This document shows, piece after piece, positions 52,849 through 61,300 of a DNA stretch of 64,000 nucleotides (position 1 is its first letter; every line of letters begins with the position of its first letter). Both the position numbers and the translations under genes were made by a program. The DNA comes from Mucilaginibacter aquaedulcis (GTDB lineage: Bacteria; Bacteroidota; Bacteroidia; Sphingobacteriales; Sphingobacteriaceae): assembly GCF_030409325.1 (NCBI RefSeq), contig NZ_JAUFPR010000003.1:620001-684000 (forward strand). The letters are read 5' to 3'. Below the pieces are notes generated by a model, which was given only the letters and a program-made list of their open reading frames with translations, was not told the DNA's origin and ran no database searches.

Positions 52849-53243
52849 CGGCTGATGGATCTTACTTTGGCTTGCGGTTTAACAGATTCGAGACTATCTT
52901 TAAGGATCACTCTTTTCAGGTGTTCCTGATTGTCATCCCCCCATTTACCCATCAACATAACCACGGGCAGCAGGCTCTCGCCAAAGGGGGTTAAACTATA
53001 TTCTACTTTTGGAGGTAGCTGCGGATAAATTTTTTTGGTGATCAGTTCATGCTGCTCCAACTGGTTCAGCTGCACGTTGAGCACTCTGCGGGTGGCCTCT
53101 GGAATTTCGCGCTGCAATTCGCTGGGACGTTGTATGCCTCTCGAAATATAATATAGCAGATGGATCTTCCATTTGCCGTATAGCACTTCCCTGATCAGAT
53201 CAAGGCCGCAATTTTGGTCGATAGGAATTTTTCTTTCGTACAT
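52845..53243 (-). CDS. HxlR family transcriptional regulator
   Basis: 132 residues from the ATG at 53243 (MYERKIPIDQNCG); a TTG at 53249 would add two residues but lies inside the promoter. HxlR winged-helix: CGLDLIREVLYGKWKIHLLYYISRGIQRPSELQREIPEATRRVLNVQLNQLEQHELI, then KVEYSLTPFGESLLPVV. Cysteine 13 is the redox-sensitive position in several HxlR relatives. It is divergent from an SDR gene (53383) around a 22-bp palindrome, which suggests autoregulation and control of the SDR. Confidence 0.92.
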   Translation of the reverse strand: MYERKIPIDQNCGLDLIREVLYGKWKIHLLYYISRGIQRPSELQREIPEATRRVLNVQLNQLEQHELITKKIYPQLPPKVEYSLTPFGESLLPVVMLMGKWGDDNQEHLKRVILKDSLESVKPQAKVRSISR

Positions 53244-53246
53244 AAA

Positions 53247-53254
53247 CAAAGATA
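53247..53254 (-). promoter_or_regulatory. Candidate -7 promoter of the HxlR gene, possible leaderless start
   Basis: On the minus strand TATCTTTG matches TAnnTTTG and ends 3 bases before the ATG at 53243. Confidence 0.45.
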
Positions 53255-53276
53255 AGGCATTCTGCCTAAAAGGCCC

Positions 53277-53298
53277 ATAGGGATAAATTTATCCCTAT
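53277..53298. promoter_or_regulatory. Putative HxlR operator, 22-bp palindrome
   Basis: Half site ATAGGGATAAA followed by its exact complement, in the 139-base divergent region. It lies 23 bases upstream of the HxlR -7 motif, where binding would affect the polymerase. Confidence 0.55.
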
Positions 53299-53382
53299 CT
53301 GAATAACTAATCCCTTATTGCACAGCCCATAAATACGGCCGAGTTTTGTCAATGCAATTCAGCAATCAAAATTTAAAAAAGG

Positions 53383-54180
53383 ATGAAAAGTAATATCGAA
53401 ATAAACAATAAAGAGTTTTCAGGAAAACGAGTTTTGGTTACAGGCGGCACTAAAGGTGCCGGCAAGGCTATTGCCGAACGCCTGGCTTTAGGCGGTGCTA
53501 ATGTTATAACAACTGCCCGCACTAAAAATGATGAACAAGAACCAAATATTCATTTTATACAAGCGGATATCAGCACGCGCGAAGGTGTTGACCATGTTGT
53601 TGATGAAATAATAAACCGTTTTAATGGTGTTGATATCCTGATCAATAATGCAGGTGGATCATCAGCGCCTAATGGTGGGTTTGCAGCACTTAATGATCAG
53701 CATTGGGACAATGCTATTAATACCAACTTACTTGCCGCTGTGCGTTTGGACAGGGGTTTGCTCCCTGTTATGCTCGCCAAGGGTTCGGGAGTAATCATTC
53801 ATATAGCATCCATACAACGATCGTTGCCACTTTATGATTCAACCCTGCCTTATGCAGCAGCTAAAGCGGCCTTAACTAATTATAGTAAAAGCTTATCAAA
53901 CGAGGTTTCGCCTAAAGGGGTGCGGGTATTAACCGTTTCGCCTGGATTTATACAAACCGAGGCTGCCGAAACATTTATTAAAAATATAGCCGAAAGCACA
54001 GGAACTGATTACGAAACCGGCTTACAAAAATTAATGGACTCTCTGGGAGGCATACCGATGGGTCGACCGGCCAAACCTACAGAGGTAGCAGAGCTGGTGG
54101 CCTTCCTGGTATCTGCCCGGGCTGCTTATATAACAGGTACCGAATATGTTATAGATGGAGGCACCATCCCCACAATATAA
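53383..54180 (+). CDS. Short-chain dehydrogenase/reductase
   Basis: 265 residues. Classical SDR: TGGTKGAGKAIAE near the N terminus, NNAGG, the catalytic IASIQRSLPLYDSTLPYAAAKAAL (Ser, Tyr, Lys triad kept) and a final TGTEYVIDGG. It uses NAD(P)H to reduce a small carbonyl substrate, not identifiable. Its start codon follows AAAAAGG, an A-rich region with a possible weak ribosome-binding site. Divergent from the HxlR gene. Confidence 0.93.
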   Translation: MKSNIEINNKEFSGKRVLVTGGTKGAGKAIAERLALGGANVITTARTKNDEQEPNIHFIQADISTREGVDHVVDEIINRFNGVDILINNAGGSSAPNGGFAALNDQHWDNAINTNLLAAVRLDRGLLPVMLAKGSGVIIHIASIQRSLPLYDSTLPYAAAKAALTNYSKSLSNEVSPKGVRVLTVSPGFIQTEAAETFIKNIAESTGTDYETGLQKLMDSLGGIPMGRPAKPTEVAELVAFLVSARAAYITGTEYVIDGGTIPTI

Positions 54181-54297
54181 TTGTATTATAGAATAATATT
54201 AAAAAGCTGAGCATTCCGCATATAAATATTTATGTAGTTACTTATATTAACTATAAATATTAATAACCACATATTACTTTTTATTAAATCATTGTTC

Positions 54298-54344
54298 AAA
54301 CACGTGTTATTAAGCGTTTATTCGACACTTAATAACACGTGTTT
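54298..54344. repeat. 47-bp inverted repeat with ACACGTGT arms
   Basis: Perfect 17-base arms (AAACACGTGTTATTAAG and its complement) around a 13-base loop (54315-54327). Each arm contains the 8-bp palindrome ACACGTGT. It lies in the 475-base gap after the SDR gene, where I see no supported gene. Confidence 0.7.
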
Positions 54345-54573
54345 CATTTCAAAAAATTGCCGGTTTAATTTAGCTTATTAGTAATCAGATAATCTTAAGT
54401 AAGCTAATCATTAATTCTGAAGCAATAAATATTATACTTGGCATCAGGCCAGGTTGGAAGCGAAATCATGAACATCCTTAGGCAGCAAATAGTAATAATA
54501 CCATAACAGAAATGGCAAAAATAACTTTGCAAGATTATATAAACCAAGTCATTAAACAGAGGTAACAAACCAA

Positions 54574-54614
54574 AAATGAGCAATGAAGGCATATCAAATG
54601 CCTTCATTACTCAT
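54574..54614 (-). terminator. Rho-independent terminator of the HTH gene
   Basis: Stem of 17 bases with one mismatch (core AATGAAGGCA with its complement), a 7-base loop, and a T run on the minus strand. It lies 42 bases past the stop at 54656. Confidence 0.65.
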
Positions 54615-54655
54615 TACTACCTGATCAGTTAATTGCGATCTTTTACCGCAATATT

Positions 54656-54988
54656 TTATTCATAAAACTTTGGGTCAATCGCCATCAATTGCAATTCAGT
54701 CTTATGTTTGGTTAACAGTTTCATCCACCAGAATTGATATTTTCTTGGATAAATTACCCGTTCCGTAAAATCGGCCTTATGAAGGTCTTCCATTGCAAGC
54801 AACTTATACATTACCTTGCGCGAGTGATCAACCACGGCGTGCGAACGTTGTGTATATCCCAATATTCTGTTTATTTCCCTATTGGTTTTGCCTATTAAAA
54901 TATATTCAAATATTTGCACATGCAATGTTGAAAAACCTTTGGTTTTGAGTAATGGCCTGCTTAACGATAATCTATCCTGCTTAATCAT
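54656..54988 (-). CDS. Small protein with a LuxR-type helix-turn-helix
   Basis: 110 residues. FSTLHVQIFEYILIGKTNREINRILGYTQRSHAVVDHSRKVMYKLLAMEDL (about 19-69) has the layout of a LuxR/GerE HTH (LT..E..VL.LI..GKSN.EIA..L...TV..H). There is no receiver or ligand domain, so it may act as a stand-alone regulator. The C terminus (RVIYPRKYQFWWMKLLTKHK) is basic and aromatic. Lies 39 bases after the small membrane protein. Confidence 0.75.
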   Translation of the reverse strand: MIKQDRLSLSRPLLKTKGFSTLHVQIFEYILIGKTNREINRILGYTQRSHAVVDHSRKVMYKLLAMEDLHKADFTERVIYPRKYQFWWMKLLTKHKTELQLMAIDPKFYE

Positions 54989-55027
54989 AACCTTATTTTA
55001 ATTCCTGATTATATAATTCCGTACCTG

Positions 55028-55246
55028 TTACCTGGAAGCCAGCAACACTAAAAAAAGAGCGCCCGCACTGATAATGATATTAAAAACCCCTATTACAAAT
55101 TTATCAGACCGCTCAATGTCAACCCTGCTATTTGGCACCTTAAATGCCGTGCTTAGATTCAGAAAACCATAGCCTCCCATCACTATTGCCAACAAAACGA
55201 TGACAACCACATACGCATTTAGCTGCCCATGAATATTACTTATCAT
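55028..55246 (-). CDS. Small two-helix membrane protein
   Basis: 72 residues from the ATG at 55246 (MISNIHGQLNAYVVV); an alternative TTG at 55285 overlaps the stop of the previous gene. Two membrane helices (about residues 10-28 and 48-68) joined by a charged loop (FKVPNSRVDIERSDKF). No family recognised. It follows the OmpA gene on the same strand, so it may be in the same unit. Confidence 0.65.
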   Translation of the reverse strand: MISNIHGQLNAYVVVIVLLAIVMGGYGFLNLSTAFKVPNSRVDIERSDKFVIGVFNIIISAGALFLVLLASR

Positions 55247-55277
55247 TTTATCCCCTTCAATAATTAAACACCACCTG

Positions 55278-57245
55278 TCACTCAACTTTCAGCACCTTAA
55301 ATTCTGTTCGCCGGTTTAACTGACGGCCAGCCGGATTATCCTTTCCGTTGGGCAGCGAATTCGGCGCAACAGGTATTCTTTTTCCGTAGCCCTTTGCATA
55401 AATGCGAGGTTGCTCAACACCCTTTGATATAATGTAATCAACACATGCTTGCGCCCGCTCCTGCGATAGCTTATCGTTGTATTTATTTGAGCCTACCGAA
55501 TCGGTATGTGATGATAGCTCAACCTTAATTTTTGGATTATCCTTAAGCACAATAACCAATGTATCCAAAACCAGCTTTGATTCGGGCCTTAGTGTTGCTT
55601 TATTAAAATCATACAATACATTTTTAATCAGGATAGGTTTATCAATGGTGAAGGCCTGCAAGCAGATGTCAGGGCTCTCAAGTGTATCCTTATTCATTCG
55701 GCCGCTTGCCGGTACCGGAACATTTTTGGCAAAGTAACCTGCCTTTTCAAGCCTTAGGCTGTATGGGCGTTTATTGGTTACATCAAACGCATAACGCGCG
55801 TCTTTACCAACCACAACCTGTTTCATGGTATCTTTTGATAACGAATCAATAAAACTAACTTTAGCTCCTGCCAGCGGCTTACGCGTATCGCAATCAACTA
55901 CAATACCCGAAAACACATGCCTTGAATCAACAGCTCCAAACAAGGCCAAACAGCATTCAGACTCACGATCAGAGCTCAGATAAAATTTGCGGGCATCGTC
56001 ATGATTAGGCAAATAATAAAGATCATCCTTTGCCGAGTTCATGGGGTAACCCATGTTTTTAGGCTCGCTCCACTTATCAAGTTTACTGAAACTCTCAAAA
56101 AAATCGAAACCACCCAGTCCGATAAATCCTTTTGAGCTATATACCAGTCTTTTATTTGGCATATCATAATATGGCGCTTCTTCATCAAAAGAGGTATTAA
56201 TAACACTACCCAGGTTGGTTGAGCTTGTGGCATCGCCGTTAAAATCAAGATAACATACCCAAATATCATCCCCACCCTGGCCCCCGGGTTTATTAGAAGT
56301 GAAGAACATACGCAAGCCATCGGCCGTTACAAAAGGCTGAATAGAGTTAAAGCCCTCCGCGTTTACATTGCTGTTCATTTTCTTTGGAGCACTCCAGGCA
56401 TTATCAACCCAACTGCTGTAATAAATGGCGTGTATGGTTTTACTACCCTCTTTATACCAGCGGGTATAGTACATTCTTTTACCGTTTTCGCTAAATGAAG
56501 GTGTGCCGTATTCAAGTTCCTTTTTACTTTCATCGCCTTTAAACTCTACAACTTCCGGCGTGCCTGGTTTATCTTTGCTTAAAGTGTAAATCCTGTTCAA
56601 GTGCTTTTTATCGTTCTTAACAAATCTTGATGAAGTAAAAAAGCTGTTCCCATCGCGTTGGATCAATGAATAATCAGATCCGTCTGATTTAAACTGATCT
56701 TTCAATTCCACAACATCCAAAAGCAGCGGATATTGATACTGTTCTTTAGCAAATCTGCAGTTCCGAATCTCTTTTTTGGCCAGATCAATATATTTGCTGT
56801 CGCCATTATAAACAGAGATAAATTGTTCTAATTGTTTAATGGCATTATCAAAATGCTGATTGGCCCTCAAACACACACCATACCAAAGCCGAGTTAATGG
56901 GTATTTTGCCTCATAGCTTTCATCTATTACCTTTAAATACCAGCCTTCGGCTTCCTGGTAGTTTTCATATAACCGGTATGATTCGGCCAGTTGAAAGCAT
57001 ATATAGGCACGATCCTCTTTTTTGGCTGGCTTGGTGGTTGTGTTTTCGCCGGCATGATAAGGTATGGCCTGTACCAGGGTAAGGCTTAAGCCCTCGGCTG
57101 CTCTTTTATAATAAAAAGCAGCTTCGTAATAGTCTTTGTTATTGAACGACTTATCTCCGTAAACTTTTGGATTGTCCTTGCTATACTGAGCATCAGCGCT
57201 TTTAAATATAATCAGGATAAGTATTGTGATAAATATTTTCTTCAT
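55278..57245 (-). CDS. OmpA family protein with TPR and PD40 repeats (PorE-like)
   Basis: 655 residues with a signal peptide (about 1-19). Order: TPR-like helices (about 25-170), a PD40/WD40-like propeller (about 190-420, with YSLIQRDGNSFFTSSR and GQGGDDIWVCYLD), a carboxypeptidase-regulatory-like domain (about 430-520) and an OmpA peptidoglycan-binding domain (about 535-655, LSSHTDSVGSNKYNDKLSQERAQACVDYI, GYGKRIP, RRTEFKV). This order matches PorE-like proteins, which link the type IX machinery to peptidoglycan. 12 bases after porP. Confidence 0.9.
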   Translation of the reverse strand: MKKIFITILILIIFKSADAQYSKDNPKVYGDKSFNNKDYYEAAFYYKRAAEGLSLTLVQAIPYHAGENTTTKPAKKEDRAYICFQLAESYRLYENYQEAEGWYLKVIDESYEAKYPLTRLWYGVCLRANQHFDNAIKQLEQFISVYNGDSKYIDLAKKEIRNCRFAKEQYQYPLLLDVVELKDQFKSDGSDYSLIQRDGNSFFTSSRFVKNDKKHLNRIYTLSKDKPGTPEVVEFKGDESKKELEYGTPSFSENGKRMYYTRWYKEGSKTIHAIYYSSWVDNAWSAPKKMNSNVNAEGFNSIQPFVTADGLRMFFTSNKPGGQGGDDIWVCYLDFNGDATSSTNLGSVINTSFDEEAPYYDMPNKRLVYSSKGFIGLGGFDFFESFSKLDKWSEPKNMGYPMNSAKDDLYYLPNHDDARKFYLSSDRESECCLALFGAVDSRHVFSGIVVDCDTRKPLAGAKVSFIDSLSKDTMKQVVVGKDARYAFDVTNKRPYSLRLEKAGYFAKNVPVPASGRMNKDTLESPDICLQAFTIDKPILIKNVLYDFNKATLRPESKLVLDTLVIVLKDNPKIKVELSSHTDSVGSNKYNDKLSQERAQACVDYIISKGVEQPRIYAKGYGKRIPVAPNSLPNGKDNPAGRQLNRRTEFKVLKVE

Positions 57246-57257
57246 ATTGATAAGAGT

Positions 57258-58259
57258 TTAAAGCCTTGGGCAAATTGCATCCGGCTCCTGAATCCGTTTG
57301 CGGAAAACATAACTTATGGATAGCTCAATACCACCATTACCAGATGTGGCCCTGGTAAGTGATGAAGTATTAAAATCATAGCTTGCGCCAATGATCAGGC
57401 TGTTGATGTGATAGCCAACGTTGGCTATTGCCGCATCCTTAAAACGGTACATACCACCCAATATTAAACCTTTATCGTCCTGTAGTTTTAATTCAGAGTA
57501 AGCACCTACGGCTTTCTCCTCGGCTTTTTGCTGCCTCATATAAATGGCATGCGGAATAATGTCAAAAAAATCAGAAGCTTTGATACGTACCCCTGCATGC
57601 AGTGTATAGCGAAGCGGTATTTTACTACGACTGCCATCAACTGCAAAAGGATCTCTTGAGCGCGAGAGGTGCCCTACACTTAAACCTCCAAAGAAATTGG
57701 CATTATGTATAGGATCGCCGTCATAATAAAAAACACCAGCGCCGGCATCAAAAACGGTAGCATTGGTATTCAAGAAGTTTTCATTGCTTGGCATGGTTGG
57801 GTCAAAACCGCTGTTAGGATTAAACTGGCTGCCAAACTGGGCTTTAGAGGCATCAAAACTGCGGTTGATTACACCTGCCTGCACACCAAAACTCACTTTT
57901 TTATAGCCATCATTTGATACCGAAATAGCGTAACCAAAAGATCCGTAAGCTGCAAAATAGTTGTAGCCAACATCACCCGCCGCCTGGTTTATCACGTTAA
58001 ACCCTACGCCAACTTTATCGGTAGGTTTAAGATCAACGGACAACGCACCAGTTTGATAGGCATTGTTAATGGTGGCATACTGGTTTTTGAAGTTCGCATT
58101 TATACGCGTGTCTCCATTTATAACACCAGTTAAAGCCGGATTCAGGTATAGCGGATACGCATAATACTGCGAAAAGTGTGGATCTATCTGCGCCTTTAGT
58201 TGGCTTATTGCTCCAATTTGAAGCAGTATAGCCATGATAAGTATAATTCTTTTTTTCAT
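57258..58259 (-). CDS. PorP/SprF family type IX secretion membrane protein
   Basis: 333 residues, outer-membrane barrel. Signal peptide ending LKAQ, then DPHFSQYYAYPLYLNPALTG, the family signature, and YGSFGYAISVSNDGYKKVSFGVQAGVINRSFDASK. SprF-type proteins are paired with a large surface protein and help attach or export it; here the pair is the giant Ig-repeat protein 76 bases upstream in the operon. Confidence 0.93.
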   Translation of the reverse strand: MKKRIILIMAILLQIGAISQLKAQIDPHFSQYYAYPLYLNPALTGVINGDTRINANFKNQYATINNAYQTGALSVDLKPTDKVGVGFNVINQAAGDVGYNYFAAYGSFGYAISVSNDGYKKVSFGVQAGVINRSFDASKAQFGSQFNPNSGFDPTMPSNENFLNTNATVFDAGAGVFYYDGDPIHNANFFGGLSVGHLSRSRDPFAVDGSRSKIPLRYTLHAGVRIKASDFFDIIPHAIYMRQQKAEEKAVGAYSELKLQDDKGLILGGMYRFKDAAIANVGYHINSLIIGASYDFNTSSLTRATSGNGGIELSISYVFRKRIQEPDAICPRL

Positions 58260-58286
58260 AGTGTTTATAAATTGTGACGCGGTTAT

Positions 58287-58327
58287 GAAGTGCTGTATAA
58301 TGTTTTTCAGGCATCATACAGCACTTC
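58287..58327 (-). other. Intercistronic hairpin between the adhesin and porP/sprF
   Basis: Stem GAAGTGCTGTAT with ATACAGCACTTC (12 bp, plus 3 bp beyond one mismatch) and a 9-base loop. No T run follows on the minus strand, so it is not a classical terminator; an RNA-processing or stability role is possible. Confidence 0.55.
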
Positions 58328-58335
58328 TGCATACC

Positions 58336-61300
58336 TTATCGTAATAGCGTAACTGTACCTTTCTTCTTCACTACCTGGCCGTCATTCATAGTGGCCTCAA
58401 CGTAATAAACATATACGCCTACCGGCTGATTAGTTCCTTTATAGGTACCATCCCATCCGCTGGCTTTATTAGTTGATTTGAATTGCAGCTCACCCCACTG
58501 ATCATAGATGGATAGCGTTAGGCTCTTAACAGCATTACCATATACAAACAGTACATCGTTGCTGCCATCGCCGTTAGGGGTAAACACATTCGGGATGAAC
58601 AGCCCGTTACCAAACGGATTAGTTGATGTGCCCGTAACAGCTGCCGAGTTAGCACTTTGCTGGCAATCAGAATTACCATTAGCACGTACAATAATGGTTA
58701 CGGATTGAGCTGGTTGCAAATTAGTTACCGTGTGGGTTAAACCGCCTGCACCCGAGCTTGGCGTAATAAAGTGCTGCCCGTTATCAATACTTATCTGGTA
58801 GCCTGTAGCTCCCGTTACGGCCTGCCATACAAAGGTTACGCTTGAAGCTGTTGCTGCATTTGCATCCACAGTAACTACCGGTGCAGTAAGCGGCCCAAGT
58901 ACGGTAACCGTTACCGGGGTCCTGACAATTGATACGCAGCCTCCGGCTACCTCAGCTTCGGCATAATAAGTAGTGGTGGCCGATAGTGTTGGTGTTGTAA
59001 AGCTTATTCCGGTTGCTAACACGGCACCGCCGCTTGCATCTGCATACCATTTTATAACAGATCCTGGTGTAGCGCTTGTGGCCGATATCGTAGCTGATGT
59101 TCCCGGACATATTGATGTACCATCTGTACTGGCCTGAGGTGCTATAGGAGCCGATGTTACGATAACCGTAACACTGGTGCGTGAAGCAGAGGCGCATCCG
59201 GTAACATTTACAGCCTCGGCAAAGTATATCGTATTTGCACTAAGTGAAGGCGTGGTAAAGCTGGTGCCTGTAGCTAAAGCCGTACCGCCACTTGCCGAGC
59301 TATACCATTTGTAGGTTAAGCCCGATTGCGGGTTGGCTATAGTTAAGGTTGCCTGGCCACCCTGACAATCATTAATTGAATTGCCTCCGGCCACTACCGG
59401 CGCGTCTGGCGCATCAACTGCAACAACCTGTATACTGGCCAGTGATGTACTTGCACACGAACCGCTAACCGCCTCTATATAATAAGTAGCGTTAGCGTTA
59501 ACCGGGCCAGTTGTTAAAGTTGGGCCGGTAAATACCAGCGTAGTTTTGGATGCCGAAGTATACCAGTTATAAGTAAGGTTTGCCTGTGGCGAAGCAATAG
59601 CGATGTCTGCAGAACTGCCGCGGCATACCTGAACAGGCCCCTGCACCGCAAACGTTGGTGTACTTGGTTGCGGTGCTACTGTTACATTAACCGCAACCCT
59701 TGTTGATGGGTTACAGCTTTGTGGATTGGTAGCCTCAACATAGTATGTAGTGTTGGCTGTTAATACCGGTGTATTAAAGCTTTGTCCTGTATTGATTGCG
59801 CTTCCGCCTGTTGCTGCGGCATACCAGCTATATACAGTACCAGATACTGGGTTAGTGATGTTAAGTGTGGTAGCGCTGTTTTGACAGGTGATCAATCCGG
59901 CGGCATCAACTGCAGGATTAGGTGCTTTCGTGTTATCAATGTTGATAGTTATAGAACCGCGTGTTTCGGATGTACATCCGGTTGCGTTAACTACTGCTTC
60001 AACATAATAGGTTGTAGTACCCATAATTGCCGGGGTAGTGAACGGAATACCCACAAATACCGGCGAACCACCCGTTGCCTGGGCATACCATTTAAAGGTA
60101 ACGCCTGTTGGCGGCGTAGCTGTTGCCGTAAGTGTAGCAAAGCCACCAGAGCATACAGTTGGTGTTGACGACCCACCCTGGGCAATCGGCGCAGGTGTTG
60201 TTGGCAGTTGATTAATGATTACCTGAACCGCGGTACGGCTTGCTGATCCGCAACCTGTAGCATTTACAGCTTCGGCATAGTAAGTTGTATTTGCCGTTAA
60301 TGCCGGAGTGGTAAACGATGTTGTATTTGCAGCTACCGGTGTACCGCCCGAAGGTGTAGTATACCAATTATAGGTTAATCCGCCTTGTGGATTAGCTATG
60401 GTTAAAATAGCCGGAGTGCCTGCGCATGTTGGCGCTGTAGCCCCGTTGCCTATCACCGGCGCGGCTGGCGCCGGATCAATAGTAACTTCGGCTAAGGTAC
60501 GTGAACCACTGCTGCAACCTGTTCCGTTTACTGCTTCTACATAAAAATCTGTAGTTGCTGTTATTGGCCCGGTTACGTAAGGATTGCCTGTAAATACCGG
60601 TGTGCCACCACTTGCCGCAGTATACCATTTATAAGTTACGCCAGGCACCGCTGTTACTGTTATTGTAGCTGGGCTGTTTAAACATACCAGCGGATTTGAA
60701 GCCAGCACCGGATTGGCAGGAGTAGCATTAACCGTAACTGGTACCGATGTACGGCCCGAAGAAGTACAGCCGTTTCCGTTTGATGCCTCAACCCAATAAG
60801 TAATATCGGCAGTTAAAGGCCCGGTTGCGAACGAACTTCCGGTATGTACCAGGTTACCCCCGGTTGCTGCATCATACCAATTGTAGGTTATTCCCGGCAG
60901 CGGGTTTTGAATAGTTAGTGTTATACCGGTACCAGAGCAGGTTTGGTTGCCACCTGCCGGAGTTACCACTACCGGGGGAGTTGGTATAGGTGTTACAGTG
61001 ATATCAACTTGTCCGCGTGTTGCACTGGTACAATTAGTGGTGCCATTAGCGTTCACAGCCTCAACAAAGTACGATATATTGGCAGTAAGGTTGCTGACAG
61101 TATAGCTCGTTCCTGTGTGCAACAAAGTACCACCGGTTGCAGCATCATACCAGTTATAAGTAATGCCTTGCGTAGCATTGGTAACGGTTATTGTAGTACC
61201 GCCTCCGTTACAAACGGTAGTTGAAGCAGCGCTTAATGTTGGCGTTACCGGTAATGCATCTGGCGTTACGGTAACCTCGGTGCGATCTCCGTTGTTGATA

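Noticed and set aside
54404..54607. 67-codon minus-strand frame in the gap after the SDR gene
   Set aside because: It overlaps the terminator of the HTH gene, has no recognisable features, and its cysteine/tyrosine-rich translation looks random.
55247..55285. TTG-started extension of the 72-residue membrane protein
   Set aside because: It uses a weak start and overlaps the OmpA gene end; the ATG at 55246 begins a normal membrane protein.
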